From: 20CM-4-69-16 sp035637455 | GTDB taxonomy: Bacteria; Gemmatimonadota; Gemmatimonadetes; Gemmatimonadales; GWC2-71-9 | NCBI GenBank assembly: GCA_035637455.1 | Contig: DASPXE010000101.1 | Location: 1 to 44,071 of the forward strand | Direction: 5' to 3' | Length of the DNA stretch: 44,071 bases | Shown: in pieces, positions 26,429 to 33,760 of the stretch | Layout of the letters: every line of letters begins with the position of its first letter | Position numbering within the stretch: position 1 is the stretch's first letter | Notes under the pieces: generated by a model | The model's database searches: none | Seen by the model: the letters and a program-made list of their open reading frames with translations, nothing else | What the model was told of the DNA's origin: nothing | Made by a program: the position numbers and the translations under genes

Positions 26429-27993
26429 GCCGTCGCTCCAACCGCGGCGGTGATCCTCCTGCCGAGCAGTCCCAGGCGCGCGTAGCTCAGCCCTGCGAAC
26501 GGGCCTCCCCCCGCCGACTGGGCCAGCCGCTCGAACACCTCGGCCGGTCCCGCGAGCGGCGCGCCGTTCCCCAGCGCCCCGAGCAGCTCGGCGAGTACCC
26601 ACCACGCCGGCCGGGCCATGCCGGGCGCGGGCTTTGCCTGGAAGTAGCGCTGCACCCGCCCATCCCGGTTCACGAAGCTGCCGTCCTCCTCCGCCACGTT
26701 GGCGATGGGGAGCACGACCTCGGCGTCGCGCGCGCCGTCCGGCAGCACGGTGCCGAGGTAGATGAGGGCCCCCGCCGCGTGGACCGTAACCTCCGGTTCG
26801 TCGAGCACGAGGACCACCCCGGCTGACTCCGCCGCCCGGAGCGCCGCGGCATAATCGCGCCCGTACCCGAGCAGCTCGGCGGCGGTGCCGTTCGGGGCTC
26901 GCTCCGCCCGCAGCGCCAGGTTCGGGACTCCCGCGAGCGGCGCCTCCTCGCCCATCACGATCTGCACGGCGCCGGTCCAGTCGAATCCGGCGAGCAGTTC
27001 GCGGGCGAGGAACAGCGCCTCAGTCGACATCCTGGGTGACACCAGCGCCACGGCTTTGCCGCTCGCCCCCCGCAGCACGGTCGCGGCGCGCTCCAGCGCC
27101 TCGTCCCAGTCTACTGCCTGTAGCTCACCGCCGCCGCGCTTCACCAGCGGCGCCTCGATCCGGTCGCCGCGGTTCATCCAGCGGTAGTGCATGCGGCCGT
27201 GGTCGCACAGGAAGTAGCGGTTGACTTCGAGGTTCGGGCGCGGGCGCACGCGCACCACGACGTTGTCGCGTGTGTCGAGCGTGACGTTGCAGCCCTGCGA
27301 GCAGCCGGTGCAGACGGAGGCCGACTTGTCGAGCTCCCAGGCGCGCGCCCGGTGCAGGAAATCCTTGGACAGGAGGGAGCCGACCGGGCACAGATCGACG
27401 ACGTTCCCGGCCCACGGGTGGTCGAGCCGCGCCTCGGGGTGGATCCCGATGTAGGCCCGGTCGCCCCGCTCGGAGACGTTGAGCACGGGCTCCTGGGCGA
27501 TGTCCTCCATGAAACGCACGCAGCGAGTGCACAGGATGCAGCGGTTTGGGACGTACAGCACGTCGGGCCCGAAGTCCTCCACCGGGTTGAAGCGCTTCGC
27601 ATAGTCCGGGCTGTAGCGCGTCGCCGGGCGGCCCTCCTGGAAGGTGAAGTCTTGTAACTCGCACTCCCCCGCCTGATCGCAGATCGGGCAGTCGAGCGGG
27701 TGGTTGATGAGCAGCAGCTCGAGCACTCCCATGCGAGCGCTCTTCGCCTGCTCGGACTGCGTATGCACCACCATCCCCTCGGTCACCTGAGTGGCACAGG
27801 CGATCTGCAGCTTCGGGGCCTTTTCGACCTGCACGAGACACATGCGGCACACACCGGCCACCGGCAGCCCCGGGTGATAGCAGTAGTGCGGGACCAGCAC
27901 GCCCGCCTGTTTCGCCGCTTCGATGACGAGGGTGCCTGGAGGCACGCTGACGGCCATCCCGTCGATCGTGAGATTGACGACGCTGTCGGCCAT
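26425..27993 (-). CDS. nuoG: NADH-quinone oxidoreductase subunit G, compact form with N7 motif
   Basis: The large iron-sulfur subunit of the NADH module, here only 522 residues against roughly 780-910 in Thermus and E. coli. Cluster ligands are all visible: N1b (C38, C49, C52, C66), N5 (H98, C102, C105, C111), N4 (C152, C155, C158, C202) and the optional off-pathway N7 motif CX2CX3CX27C (C228, C231, C235, C263). The molybdopterin-like domain after N7 is cut to about 250 residues but keeps the closing EEDGSFVNRDGRVQRY segment. The stop overlaps nuoH, so this is a genuine end and not a frameshift. Confidence 0.95.
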   Translation of the reverse strand: MADSVVNLTIDGMAVSVPPGTLVIEAAKQAGVLVPHYCYHPGLPVAGVCRMCLVQVEKAPKLQIACATQVTEGMVVHTQSEQAKSARMGVLELLLINHPLDCPICDQAGECELQDFTFQEGRPATRYSPDYAKRFNPVEDFGPDVLYVPNRCILCTRCVRFMEDIAQEPVLNVSERGDRAYIGIHPEARLDHPWAGNVVDLCPVGSLLSKDFLHRARAWELDKSASVCTGCSQGCNVTLDTRDNVVVRVRPRPNLEVNRYFLCDHGRMHYRWMNRGDRIEAPLVKRGGGELQAVDWDEALERAATVLRGASGKAVALVSPRMSTEALFLARELLAGFDWTGAVQIVMGEEAPLAGVPNLALRAERAPNGTAAELLGYGRDYAAALRAAESAGVVLVLDEPEVTVHAAGALIYLGTVLPDGARDAEVVLPIANVAEEDGSFVNRDGRVQRYFQAKPAPGMARPAWWVLAELLGALGNGAPLAGPAEVFERLAQSAGGGPFAGLSYARLGLLGRRITAAVGATA

Positions 27994-28006
27994 CAGGGAT
28001 CGGCCC

Positions 28007-29287
28007 TCACGCGACCATCATGGGCTTCCGCCGGCCCGCGATGTAGTCCTCGAATTCGCTGCGGAACTTCTTGATGCCGGAGACGACGGGTGCGGCGCAG
28101 GAGTCCGAGAGGACGCAGATCGTCTTTCCCGTCATGTTGTCCGCGAGGTCGAGCAGCAGGTCGAGATCCGATGTCTTCCCCTGGCCCGCCAGGATCCGCT
28201 CGAGGATCTTCGTGGTCCACGCGGTCCCTTCGCGGCACTGGGTGCACTGGGCGCACGACTCGTGCGCGTAGAAGCGCGCGAGGCGCATGATCTGATAGAC
28301 CAGGTCGGCGGAATCGTCGAACACGATCACGCCACCCGAGCCTAGCATGGTGCCCTGCTCGACGGCCCCCTCGTAATCCAGCAGGCAGCGTTCCGTTTCG
28401 TCGCGGTTCAGAATCGGGACCGACGAGCCGCCCGGGATGCAGGCTTTCAGGGTGCGGCCCGCCCGCATCCCGCCGCACAGCTCGTACAGCAGGTCCTTGA
28501 GCGGGAAGCCCATCGTCACCTCGTAGTTGCCCGGCTTCTGGACGTGCCCGCACACCGAGAACAGCTTCGTGCCCGTGCTTTTCGGGTTGGAGAGGGACAG
28601 CTTCTTGTACCACGCCGGGCCGTTCGTGAGGATGGGCGGCACCGCGGCGAGCGTCTCGACGTTGTTGATCGTGGTGGGAAGGCCGAACACACCGAAGGCG
28701 GCGGGGAACGGCGGCTTGATCCGGGGGTTGCCGCGCTTCCCCTCGATCGAGTTCATCAGCGCGGTCTCTTCGCCGCAGATGTACGCGCCCGCGCCGCGGT
28801 GCAAGTGGATCTTGAGATCGCCGAACAGGGCGGCGGCGTTCGCCTCGGCGAGCGCTTGCTCCATGATCGCATACGGCTCGGTGAACTCGCCCCGGATGTA
28901 GATGTAGCCGACCTCGGCCTGGATCGCCCGCATCGCGATCGCCGTGCCCTCGAGCAGCGCGTGCGGCGTCCAGCGCATGATCTCGCGATCCTTGAACGTC
29001 CCCGGCTCGGACTCGTCCGCGTTCACGCACAGGTAGTGCGGCTTTTTCTTCTCCTTGGGCATGAACGACCACTTGAGACCCGTCGGGAAGCCGGCGCCAC
29101 CGCGCCCGCGCAGCCCGGACTCCTTCACCGCTTCAGTGATGGCCGCGGGCGCCATCGTCTGGGCCTGCTTCCACGCCTCGTAGCCCCCGCGCTTCACCCA
29201 GCCCTTGTAGCTGCGCGCGTCCGGGTCGCCGAAGTACCTGGAGAGGACGGCGGTTTCCTTGGGATGCGGTTTGTGGGGGTAGCCCAT
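28007..29287 (-). CDS. nuoF: NADH-quinone oxidoreductase subunit F (FMN, N3)
   Basis: The 426-residue subunit oxidises NADH with FMN. GLRGRGGAGFPTGLKW and VNADESEPGTFKDRE form the FMN/NADH site; CAQCTQCREGTAW plus a later cysteine (LSDSCAAPV) bind cluster N3. I chose the ATG at 29287; upstream in the same frame lies only the repeat element at 29311-29428. It is 148 bases after nuoE, the largest gap in the nuo run, and has just a modest AAGGG ribosome site. Confidence 0.97.
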   Translation of the reverse strand: MGYPHKPHPKETAVLSRYFGDPDARSYKGWVKRGGYEAWKQAQTMAPAAITEAVKESGLRGRGGAGFPTGLKWSFMPKEKKKPHYLCVNADESEPGTFKDREIMRWTPHALLEGTAIAMRAIQAEVGYIYIRGEFTEPYAIMEQALAEANAAALFGDLKIHLHRGAGAYICGEETALMNSIEGKRGNPRIKPPFPAAFGVFGLPTTINNVETLAAVPPILTNGPAWYKKLSLSNPKSTGTKLFSVCGHVQKPGNYEVTMGFPLKDLLYELCGGMRAGRTLKACIPGGSSVPILNRDETERCLLDYEGAVEQGTMLGSGGVIVFDDSADLVYQIMRLARFYAHESCAQCTQCREGTAWTTKILERILAGQGKTSDLDLLLDLADNMTGKTICVLSDSCAAPVVSGIKKFRSEFEDYIAGRRKPMMVA

Positions 29288-29310
29288 TACCGCCGCCCTT
29301 CCCCACCCCG

Positions 29311-29428
29311 AGTGCGGAGTGTGGAATGCGGAATGCGTAATTGAACGTCCAGGTTCGATCCCCGAAATCCGACGTCGGCCTCGACGCCTGCCCGATATAT
29401 TCCGCATTCCGCACTCCGCATTCCGCAT
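29311..29428. repeat. Inverted-repeat element between nuoE and nuoF
   Basis: Two arms of 24 bases (29311-29334 and 29399-29422) are inverted copies with two mismatches, separated by 64 bases. Each arm is built from short tandem units (GGAATGC in the left arm, GCATTCC in the right), and one further unit runs to 29428. The element takes up most of the 148-base nuoE-nuoF gap. It could be a small non-autonomous repeat or a processing or attenuation hairpin within the operon mRNA. Confidence 0.8.
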
Positions 29429-29435
29429 CTGGTCT

Positions 29436-29957
29436 TCACTGGTACTTCCTCACCAGCTCCGGCACCTTCTCCGGGCTCACGCTCTCGATGAAGTCGTCGT
29501 TGATCAGTACCGGGGTCGCGAACCCGCAGGCACCCAGGCATTCCACCTCGATCACCGTCCACTTGCCGTCGGGGCTCGTGGCACCGAGCTCCTTCGCCCC
29601 GGTCGCCTCCAGCAGGGCCTTCACCACGTCCTCGGCCCCGCAGATGTTGCAGGGCGACGTGGTGCACACCTGCACGAAATGCGTTCCCACCGGGTGCTGA
29701 TGATACATGGTGTAAAACGTCACCACCCCCTTGACGTAGGCGGGCGTGAGGCCGAGCAGCGCGGCCACCTCGGTCATGTCGCGGTCGGAGATCCAGCCGC
29801 GCTGCTGCTGCACCAGCCACAGCGCCGGCAAGAGCGCCCCCTGCTTCGTGGGGTAGCGGGCAAGAATCGCCTGCAGCGCTGCGAGGACCGTTCCGGTGAA
29901 CACCGGCTGATACTCTTCCATCCCGGTCTCGTGGGCGGGACGCGCGCTCACGCTCAT
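29436..29957 (-). CDS. nuoE: NADH-quinone oxidoreductase subunit E ([2Fe-2S] N1a)
   Basis: The 173-residue thioredoxin-fold subunit. The N1a ligands are C98, C103, C140 and C144 (VCTTSPC and ECLGAC). LVQQQRGWISDRDMTEVAALLGL is the conserved N-terminal helical part. The ATG at 29957 overlaps the nuoD stop (ATGA). A second ATG 12 codons on (MEEYQPVF) is possible but less well supported. It is followed by the repeat element before nuoF. Confidence 0.96.
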   Translation of the reverse strand: MSVSARPAHETGMEEYQPVFTGTVLAALQAILARYPTKQGALLPALWLVQQQRGWISDRDMTEVAALLGLTPAYVKGVVTFYTMYHQHPVGTHFVQVCTTSPCNICGAEDVVKALLEATGAKELGATSPDGKWTVIEVECLGACGFATPVLINDDFIESVSPEKVPELVRKYQ

Positions 29958-31243
29958 CGGTCGACCTCCCCCATCACGATGTCCACCGATGCGTTGATGG
30001 CGATCAAGTCGGAAAGCAGGTGCCCTTCCGCCATCTTCGGCAGTGCCGCGAGGTTGATGAACGACGGCGGCCGGATGCGCCAGCGCACCGGCTTGGCGGT
30101 GCCGTCGGAGACCAGATAGGTGCCCAGCTCGCCCTTGGGGTTCTCGATTCCGACGTACGCCTCGCCCACCGGCGCCTTCACCCCCTCCATCACCTGCTTG
30201 AAGTGATAGATCATCGCTTCCATATCGCTCATGGCGCGCGACTTGGGGGGCAGAATCAGGCGCGGGTCCGCCACGTTCAGCGGGCCGTCGGGGAGCCGCT
30301 CGAGCGCTTGCCGCAGGATGCGGTTCGACTGGTGGCACTCCTCGAGGCGCACCAGATAGCGGTCGTACACGTCGCCGTGCTCGCCCACGGGGACATCGAA
30401 CTCATAGCTGTCGTACTCGAGGTACGGCCGGTCTTTGCGCACGTCGTACGAGACGCCGCTGGCCCGCAGCATCGGTCCGGAGAGGGAGTAGTTGATCGCT
30501 TCCTGTGCCGTCATCGTGCCCACGCCCTGGGTGCGGCCGACCCAGACGGCATTGCGCGTCAGCACGCGGTCGATCTCGTGCAGCGTCTTCGGGTACGTGT
30601 CGACGAACTGCCGCAACCCCGCGACGAAGTCGTCCGTCACGTCGGCCATCATGCCCCCGACTCGCGTCACGCTCGTCGTGAGCCGCGCTCCGGTCCACAT
30701 CTCCTGCAGGTTGTAGATGCGCTCCCGCTCCTGGAAGGCCCACAAGAACGGCGTGAATGCGCCGAGGTCGATGGAGGTCGTGCCGAGCCACACCATGTGC
30801 GAGATGATGCGGCTCATCTCGCACGCGATCACGCGCAGCACGGTGCAGCGTGGTGTGAGCTCGATCCCCATCAGTCGCTCCGCCGCGAGTGCGAACCCGA
30901 CGTTGTTCGCCATGGGCGAGAGGTAGTCGGTGCGGTCGGTGAGCGGGATGATCTGATTGTAGTGGCGGTATTCCCCGAGCTTCTCGAACCCGGAGTGCAA
31001 GTAGCCGACGTGGGGGATGACGCGGACGACGGTCTCGCCGTCGAGCTCGACGACGAGGCGCAGCACGCCGTGCGTGGCGGGGTGCTGCGGACCGAGGTTG
31101 ATCAGCATGTGCTCGCCGCTGGCCTCGGGCTCACCCAGTCGCTCGGGCTCGCGCGCTGCGGCGACGAGCGGGAGGCGCGCTGGTTGGCCCTGCGCGTCCA
31201 GCCCCGGCGTCGCAAGCTCGAGTGCGACGGTCCGCTTGCTCAT
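29954..31243 (-). CDS. nuoD: NADH-quinone oxidoreductase subunit D
   Basis: The 49-kDa-type subunit that forms the quinone site with NuoB, here separate from NuoC. The 429-residue protein has a roughly 45-residue N-terminal extension before LINLGPQHPATHGVLR, then VGYLHSGFEKLGEYRHYNQIIPLTDRTDY, which contains the quinone-site histidine, and the C-terminal DIVMGEVDR. It overlaps nuoC and nuoE by four bases each (ATGA). Confidence 0.97.
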   Translation of the reverse strand: MSKRTVALELATPGLDAQGQPARLPLVAAAREPERLGEPEASGEHMLINLGPQHPATHGVLRLVVELDGETVVRVIPHVGYLHSGFEKLGEYRHYNQIIPLTDRTDYLSPMANNVGFALAAERLMGIELTPRCTVLRVIACEMSRIISHMVWLGTTSIDLGAFTPFLWAFQERERIYNLQEMWTGARLTTSVTRVGGMMADVTDDFVAGLRQFVDTYPKTLHEIDRVLTRNAVWVGRTQGVGTMTAQEAINYSLSGPMLRASGVSYDVRKDRPYLEYDSYEFDVPVGEHGDVYDRYLVRLEECHQSNRILRQALERLPDGPLNVADPRLILPPKSRAMSDMEAMIYHFKQVMEGVKAPVGEAYVGIENPKGELGTYLVSDGTAKPVRWRIRPPSFINLAALPKMAEGHLLSDLIAINASVDIVMGEVDR

Positions 31244-31857
31244 TCGGAGTGGGGGATCTTACCGCGCTCGCCGCGGCGCAGCCGCTCCCGCATGTCGGGC
31301 GGCAGCTCGTCGTACGCTGCGGCGATCGACAGCTCCTCCAGCGAGTAGTGCGCCTCGGGGTTCGCGCCGAGCGCCTGGCGCACCTGCTCCGCGCGGCTGA
31401 ACCGGCCGCGCAGCGGGAAGTCTTTGCGCAGCGGGTGGCCTTCGGCGTACGTCTCCCACATCAGGATGCGCCGCAGGTCGGGATGGCCGCGGAACGCGAC
31501 GCCGAACATGTCGTAGACCTCGCGCTCCAGCCAGTCGGCGCCCCGCCACAGCGGGACGATCGAGTCGACCGTCAGGTCGCCGCGCGGGTCGAGCTCGACC
31601 TTCACTCGCAAGTCCGCCCGCCGCTCGAGCGAGCGCAGGTTGTAGACCAGCTCGAGCGGCCGCTCCCGGTCGCGGTACTCCACGGCGGTGACGTCGACGA
31701 GGTAGTCGTACTGCTGCCCCGGGGTGTCGCGCAGCCAGGCCATCACCTCGAGGAGCGCCGTGCGGTCTACGTGGACGATCGTGTCTCCGCACGACTCGAC
31801 CGCGCGGCCGATCGCGCTGCCGAAGGTCGCTCGCAGGGCCTCGGCGGAGGGGTTCAC
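31240..31857 (-). CDS. nuoC: NADH-quinone oxidoreductase subunit C
   Basis: The 30-kDa-type subunit, 205 residues. Family motifs are LVDVTAVEY, SIVPLWRGADWLEREVYDMFGVAFRGHPDLRRILM and HPLRKDFPL. I chose the GTG at 31857, overlapping the nuoB stop (GTGA); the longer upstream frame is shadow of nuoB. About 45 residues follow the core motif. Confidence 0.96.
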   Translation of the reverse strand: MNPSAEALRATFGSAIGRAVESCGDTIVHVDRTALLEVMAWLRDTPGQQYDYLVDVTAVEYRDRERPLELVYNLRSLERRADLRVKVELDPRGDLTVDSIVPLWRGADWLEREVYDMFGVAFRGHPDLRRILMWETYAEGHPLRKDFPLRGRFSRAEQVRQALGANPEAHYSLEELSIAAAYDELPPDMRERLRRGERGKIPHSE

Positions 31858-32474
31858 GCCGAGCGGAACTGGTGGACGGAGTTTCCGAACGGCTCGGAGA
31901 TCTCGTCGATCTGCTCGGGCGGCAACCGCAGGCCGCGCTCGTCGAGCGGCTGCTCCTCGCGCCGCGCGGCGCGGTCGAACAGCGATTCTCCCTTGATCTT
32001 CTTGTGCAACAGCAGCACCCCGTACAGCAGCCCCTCGGGGCGGGGCGGGCACCCCGGGACATACACGTCGACCGGGACGATCGTGTCGATCCCCTGCACC
32101 ATCGCGTAGTTGTCGAAGATCCCGCCGGTCGACGCGCAGGCGCCCATCGAGATCACCCACTTGGGCTGTGGCATCTGGTCGTAGATGCGCCGGATCACGG
32201 GAGCGAGCTTGAACGGCAGTCGTCCGGCGCAGATGAGGACGTCGGCCTGGCGCGGGCTGAAGGCCTGGCGCTCCATGCCGAACCGGGCGAAGTCGTAGCG
32301 CGACGCCGCCGTGGCCATGAACTCGATGGCACAGCACGCCGTGCCGAACGGCATCGGCCAGAGGGAGTTGGCGCGCGAGGAGTTGACCGCCCAGTCGACG
32401 AGATCCTGGGCCTTCGCGAGCAGGTAGTTCGGGCTTTGACCCGCTACTTCCTTCGTTTCGATGACTCGCTTCAT
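31854..32474 (-). CDS. nuoB: NADH-quinone oxidoreductase subunit B (N2)
   Basis: The 206-residue PSST-type subunit that binds cluster N2, the last carrier before quinone. The ligands are the tandem cysteines in FGTACCAIEFMA, plus GACASTGG and VPGCPPRPE. Its C-terminus is some 40 residues longer than the core. The ATG at 32474 has only a weak ribosome site (GAGTAAGGC) and is separated from nuoA by a 140-base gap holding an inverted-repeat element. Confidence 0.97.
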   Translation of the reverse strand: MKRVIETKEVAGQSPNYLLAKAQDLVDWAVNSSRANSLWPMPFGTACCAIEFMATAASRYDFARFGMERQAFSPRQADVLICAGRLPFKLAPVIRRIYDQMPQPKWVISMGACASTGGIFDNYAMVQGIDTIVPVDVYVPGCPPRPEGLLYGVLLLHKKIKGESLFDRAARREEQPLDERGLRLPPEQIDEISEPFGNSVHQFRSA

Positions 32475-32498
32475 GCCTTACTCGAAAGCGTCTCGGAG

Positions 32499-32602
32499 AG
32501 ACGTCGCGAAAACACCGTCACGAGCAGTCGTCACGGGAAGGCGTACTGCGTTTCTTGGTGACGGTGCTTCGCGACGTCTGTTTGTGACGCCTATCCGTGA
32601 CG
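32499..32602. repeat. Inverted-repeat element between nuoA and nuoB
   Basis: Arms at 32499-32521 and 32558-32579 are inverted copies: 12 matching bases, a small indel, then 9 matching bases. Within them GCAGT (32524-32528) pairs with ACTGC (32545-32549). The loop carries the 16-base unit CGTCACGGGAAGGCGT (32529-32544), and a diverged inverted copy (two mismatches) lies at 32587-32602. The same 16-mer recurs exactly at 33745-33760. The element fills most of the gap between nuoA and nuoB. Confidence 0.8.
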
Positions 32603-32614
32603 TCTGTGGCGTCG

Positions 32615-32986
32615 TTAGTCCCATTGCAGCGCGCCTCGCTTCCAAACGTAGACGTAGCCGACGGCGAGGATGAGCATGAAAACCAGCATCTCCACCAGGA
32701 GAAACCCCATCCCCGGTCCGGCTCCCCCGCCGAAGAAGATCGTCCCCCAGGGAATCAGGAACACCGTTTCGATGTCGAAGACGATGAACAGCATCGCCAC
32801 GAGGTAGAACTTGACCGAGAAGCGCTCGTGCGCGCTGCCCAGCGGCGGCATGCCGCTCTCGTAGGGCGCGTCCTTGACGGCGGTGGGTTTGTGGGGCGCG
32901 AGCAGGTGCGACAGCCCAATCAGTCCGCCCGCGTTGAGCGCGACGAATGCGAGCAACAGCAGGAAGGAGAGGTAGGGCTGGTTCAT
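32615..32986 (-). CDS. nuoA: NADH-quinone oxidoreductase subunit A
   Basis: The 123-residue, three-helix subunit A. The conserved YESGMPPLGSAHERFSVKFYLVAMLFIVFDIETVFLIPW stretch is the family signature, with the cysteine found in some homologues replaced by serine-containing sequence. It is the first gene of the nuo run. The ATG at 32986 lies 32 bases from a TACGTT -10 box; the leader has no strong ribosome site and contains a small hairpin (GTGAA-TTTT-TTCAC). Confidence 0.97.
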   Translation of the reverse strand: MNQPYLSFLLLLAFVALNAGGLIGLSHLLAPHKPTAVKDAPYESGMPPLGSAHERFSVKFYLVAMLFIVFDIETVFLIPWGTIFFGGGAGPGMGFLLVEMLVFMLILAVGYVYVWKRGALQWD

Positions 32987-33018
32987 GAGTTCGTGAAAAA
33001 ATTCACTTGACCGGTGGA

Positions 33019-33047
33019 AACGTATTCGCGCGCCACACCGTTGTCAA
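33019..33047 (-). promoter_or_regulatory. Sigma70-type promoter for the nuo operon
   Basis: On the minus strand a perfect TTGACA (33047-33042) is followed after exactly 17 bases by TACGTT (33024-33019). Initiation would be near 33012, giving a leader of about 26 bases before nuoA. The box overlaps a plus-strand TTGTCA, so it may compete with dcd transcription. Confidence 0.65.
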
Positions 33048-33087
33048 CCGAATCGAGTGGCGTAAGTATCGACGGCGCCGATATATT
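33041..33087 (+). promoter_or_regulatory. Candidate promoter region for dcd
   Basis: Two options are visible. TTGTCA (33041-33046) is followed after 17 bases by AAGTAT (33064-33069). Alternatively TATATT (33082-33087) lies eight bases before the dcd ATG and could drive a leaderless mRNA, though its -35 region is weak. TATATT sits between GGCGCC and GGCGCGCC, a near-palindrome that could be an operator. Confidence 0.4.
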
Positions 33088-33095
33088 GGCGCGCC

Positions 33096-33656
33096 ATGTC
33101 CATCAAGTCCGACCGCTGGATCCGCCACATGGCGAAGACGCAGGGCATGATCGATCCGTTCGCAGAAAACCAGGTCCGCGCGGGCGTGATCTCCTACGGC
33201 GTGTCGTCCTACGGCTACGACATGCGCGTCGCGCCTGAGTTCAAGATCTTCACCAATGCTCTGTCCGCCGTGGTCGATCCCAAGAGCTTCGATCCGAAAT
33301 CGTTCGTCGAGTTCAGCGGCAACGTGTGCATCGTCCCGCCCAACTCGTTCGCGCTGGCGCGCTCGGTCGAATACTTTCGTATTCCCCGCAACGTGTTGAC
33401 GATCTGCGTCGGCAAGAGCACCTACGCCCGCTGCGGCATCATCACCAACGTGACGCCGTTCGAGCCGGAGTGGGAAGGCTTCGTGACGCTCGAGATCTCC
33501 AACACGACGCCTCTCCCGGCGAAGATCTATGCCAACGAGGGCATCGCCCAGGTGCTGTTCTTCACGGCGGACGAGGGCGACGAGTGCGAGGTCAGCTACA
33601 AGGACAAGAAGGGGAAGTACCAAGCGCAGCAGGGAATCACCCTTCCAAAACTGTAA
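33096..33656 (+). CDS. dcd: dCTP deaminase
   Basis: A 186-residue trimeric deaminase converting dCTP to dUTP for thymidylate synthesis. Visible are MSIKSDRWI, GVSSYGYDMRVAPEF, the nucleotide-site GKSTYARCGI and the catalytic-glutamate region PFEPEWEGFVTLEISNTTPLPAKIYANEGIAQVLFF. There is no Shine-Dalgarno sequence before the ATG (GGCGCGCC precedes it). It is divergent from nuoA and runs towards DUF2339, with repeats filling the convergent gap. Whether it is mono- or bifunctional (Dcd-Dut) I cannot decide by eye. Confidence 0.96.
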   Translation: MSIKSDRWIRHMAKTQGMIDPFAENQVRAGVISYGVSSYGYDMRVAPEFKIFTNALSAVVDPKSFDPKSFVEFSGNVCIVPPNSFALARSVEYFRIPRNVLTICVGKSTYARCGIITNVTPFEPEWEGFVTLEISNTTPLPAKIYANEGIAQVLFFTADEGDECEVSYKDKKGKYQAQQGITLPKL

Positions 33657-33659
33657 CGG

Positions 33660-33760
33660 CGTTGCAGCAATACGTCGCGGGGAAACGTCACGGGAAACCG
33701 TGATCACGCCCCATTGTGACGTCTTCCTGCAACGCTCTCACGTGACGCCTTCCCGTGACG
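33660..33760. repeat. Repeat cluster between dcd and the DUF2339 gene
   Basis: An outer imperfect inverted repeat (33660-33678 with 33716-33734, 16 of 19 positions, ends CGTTGCAG/CTGCAACG) surrounds two tandem variants of a 16-base unit: CGTCGCGGGGAAACGT (33673-33688) and CGTCACGGGAAACCGT (33686-33701). A third copy in inverse orientation at 33745-33760 equals the nuoA-nuoB copy exactly. The cluster lies at the convergent end of dcd and overlaps the last codons of the DUF2339 gene, so it may also end transcription. Confidence 0.75.

Noticed and set aside
29352..29363. GGTTCGATCCCC, resembling a tRNA T-loop
   Set aside because: The flanking bases do not form a T-stem, and there is no acceptor stem or anticodon arm around it. 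It is the spacer of the nuoE-nuoF repeat.
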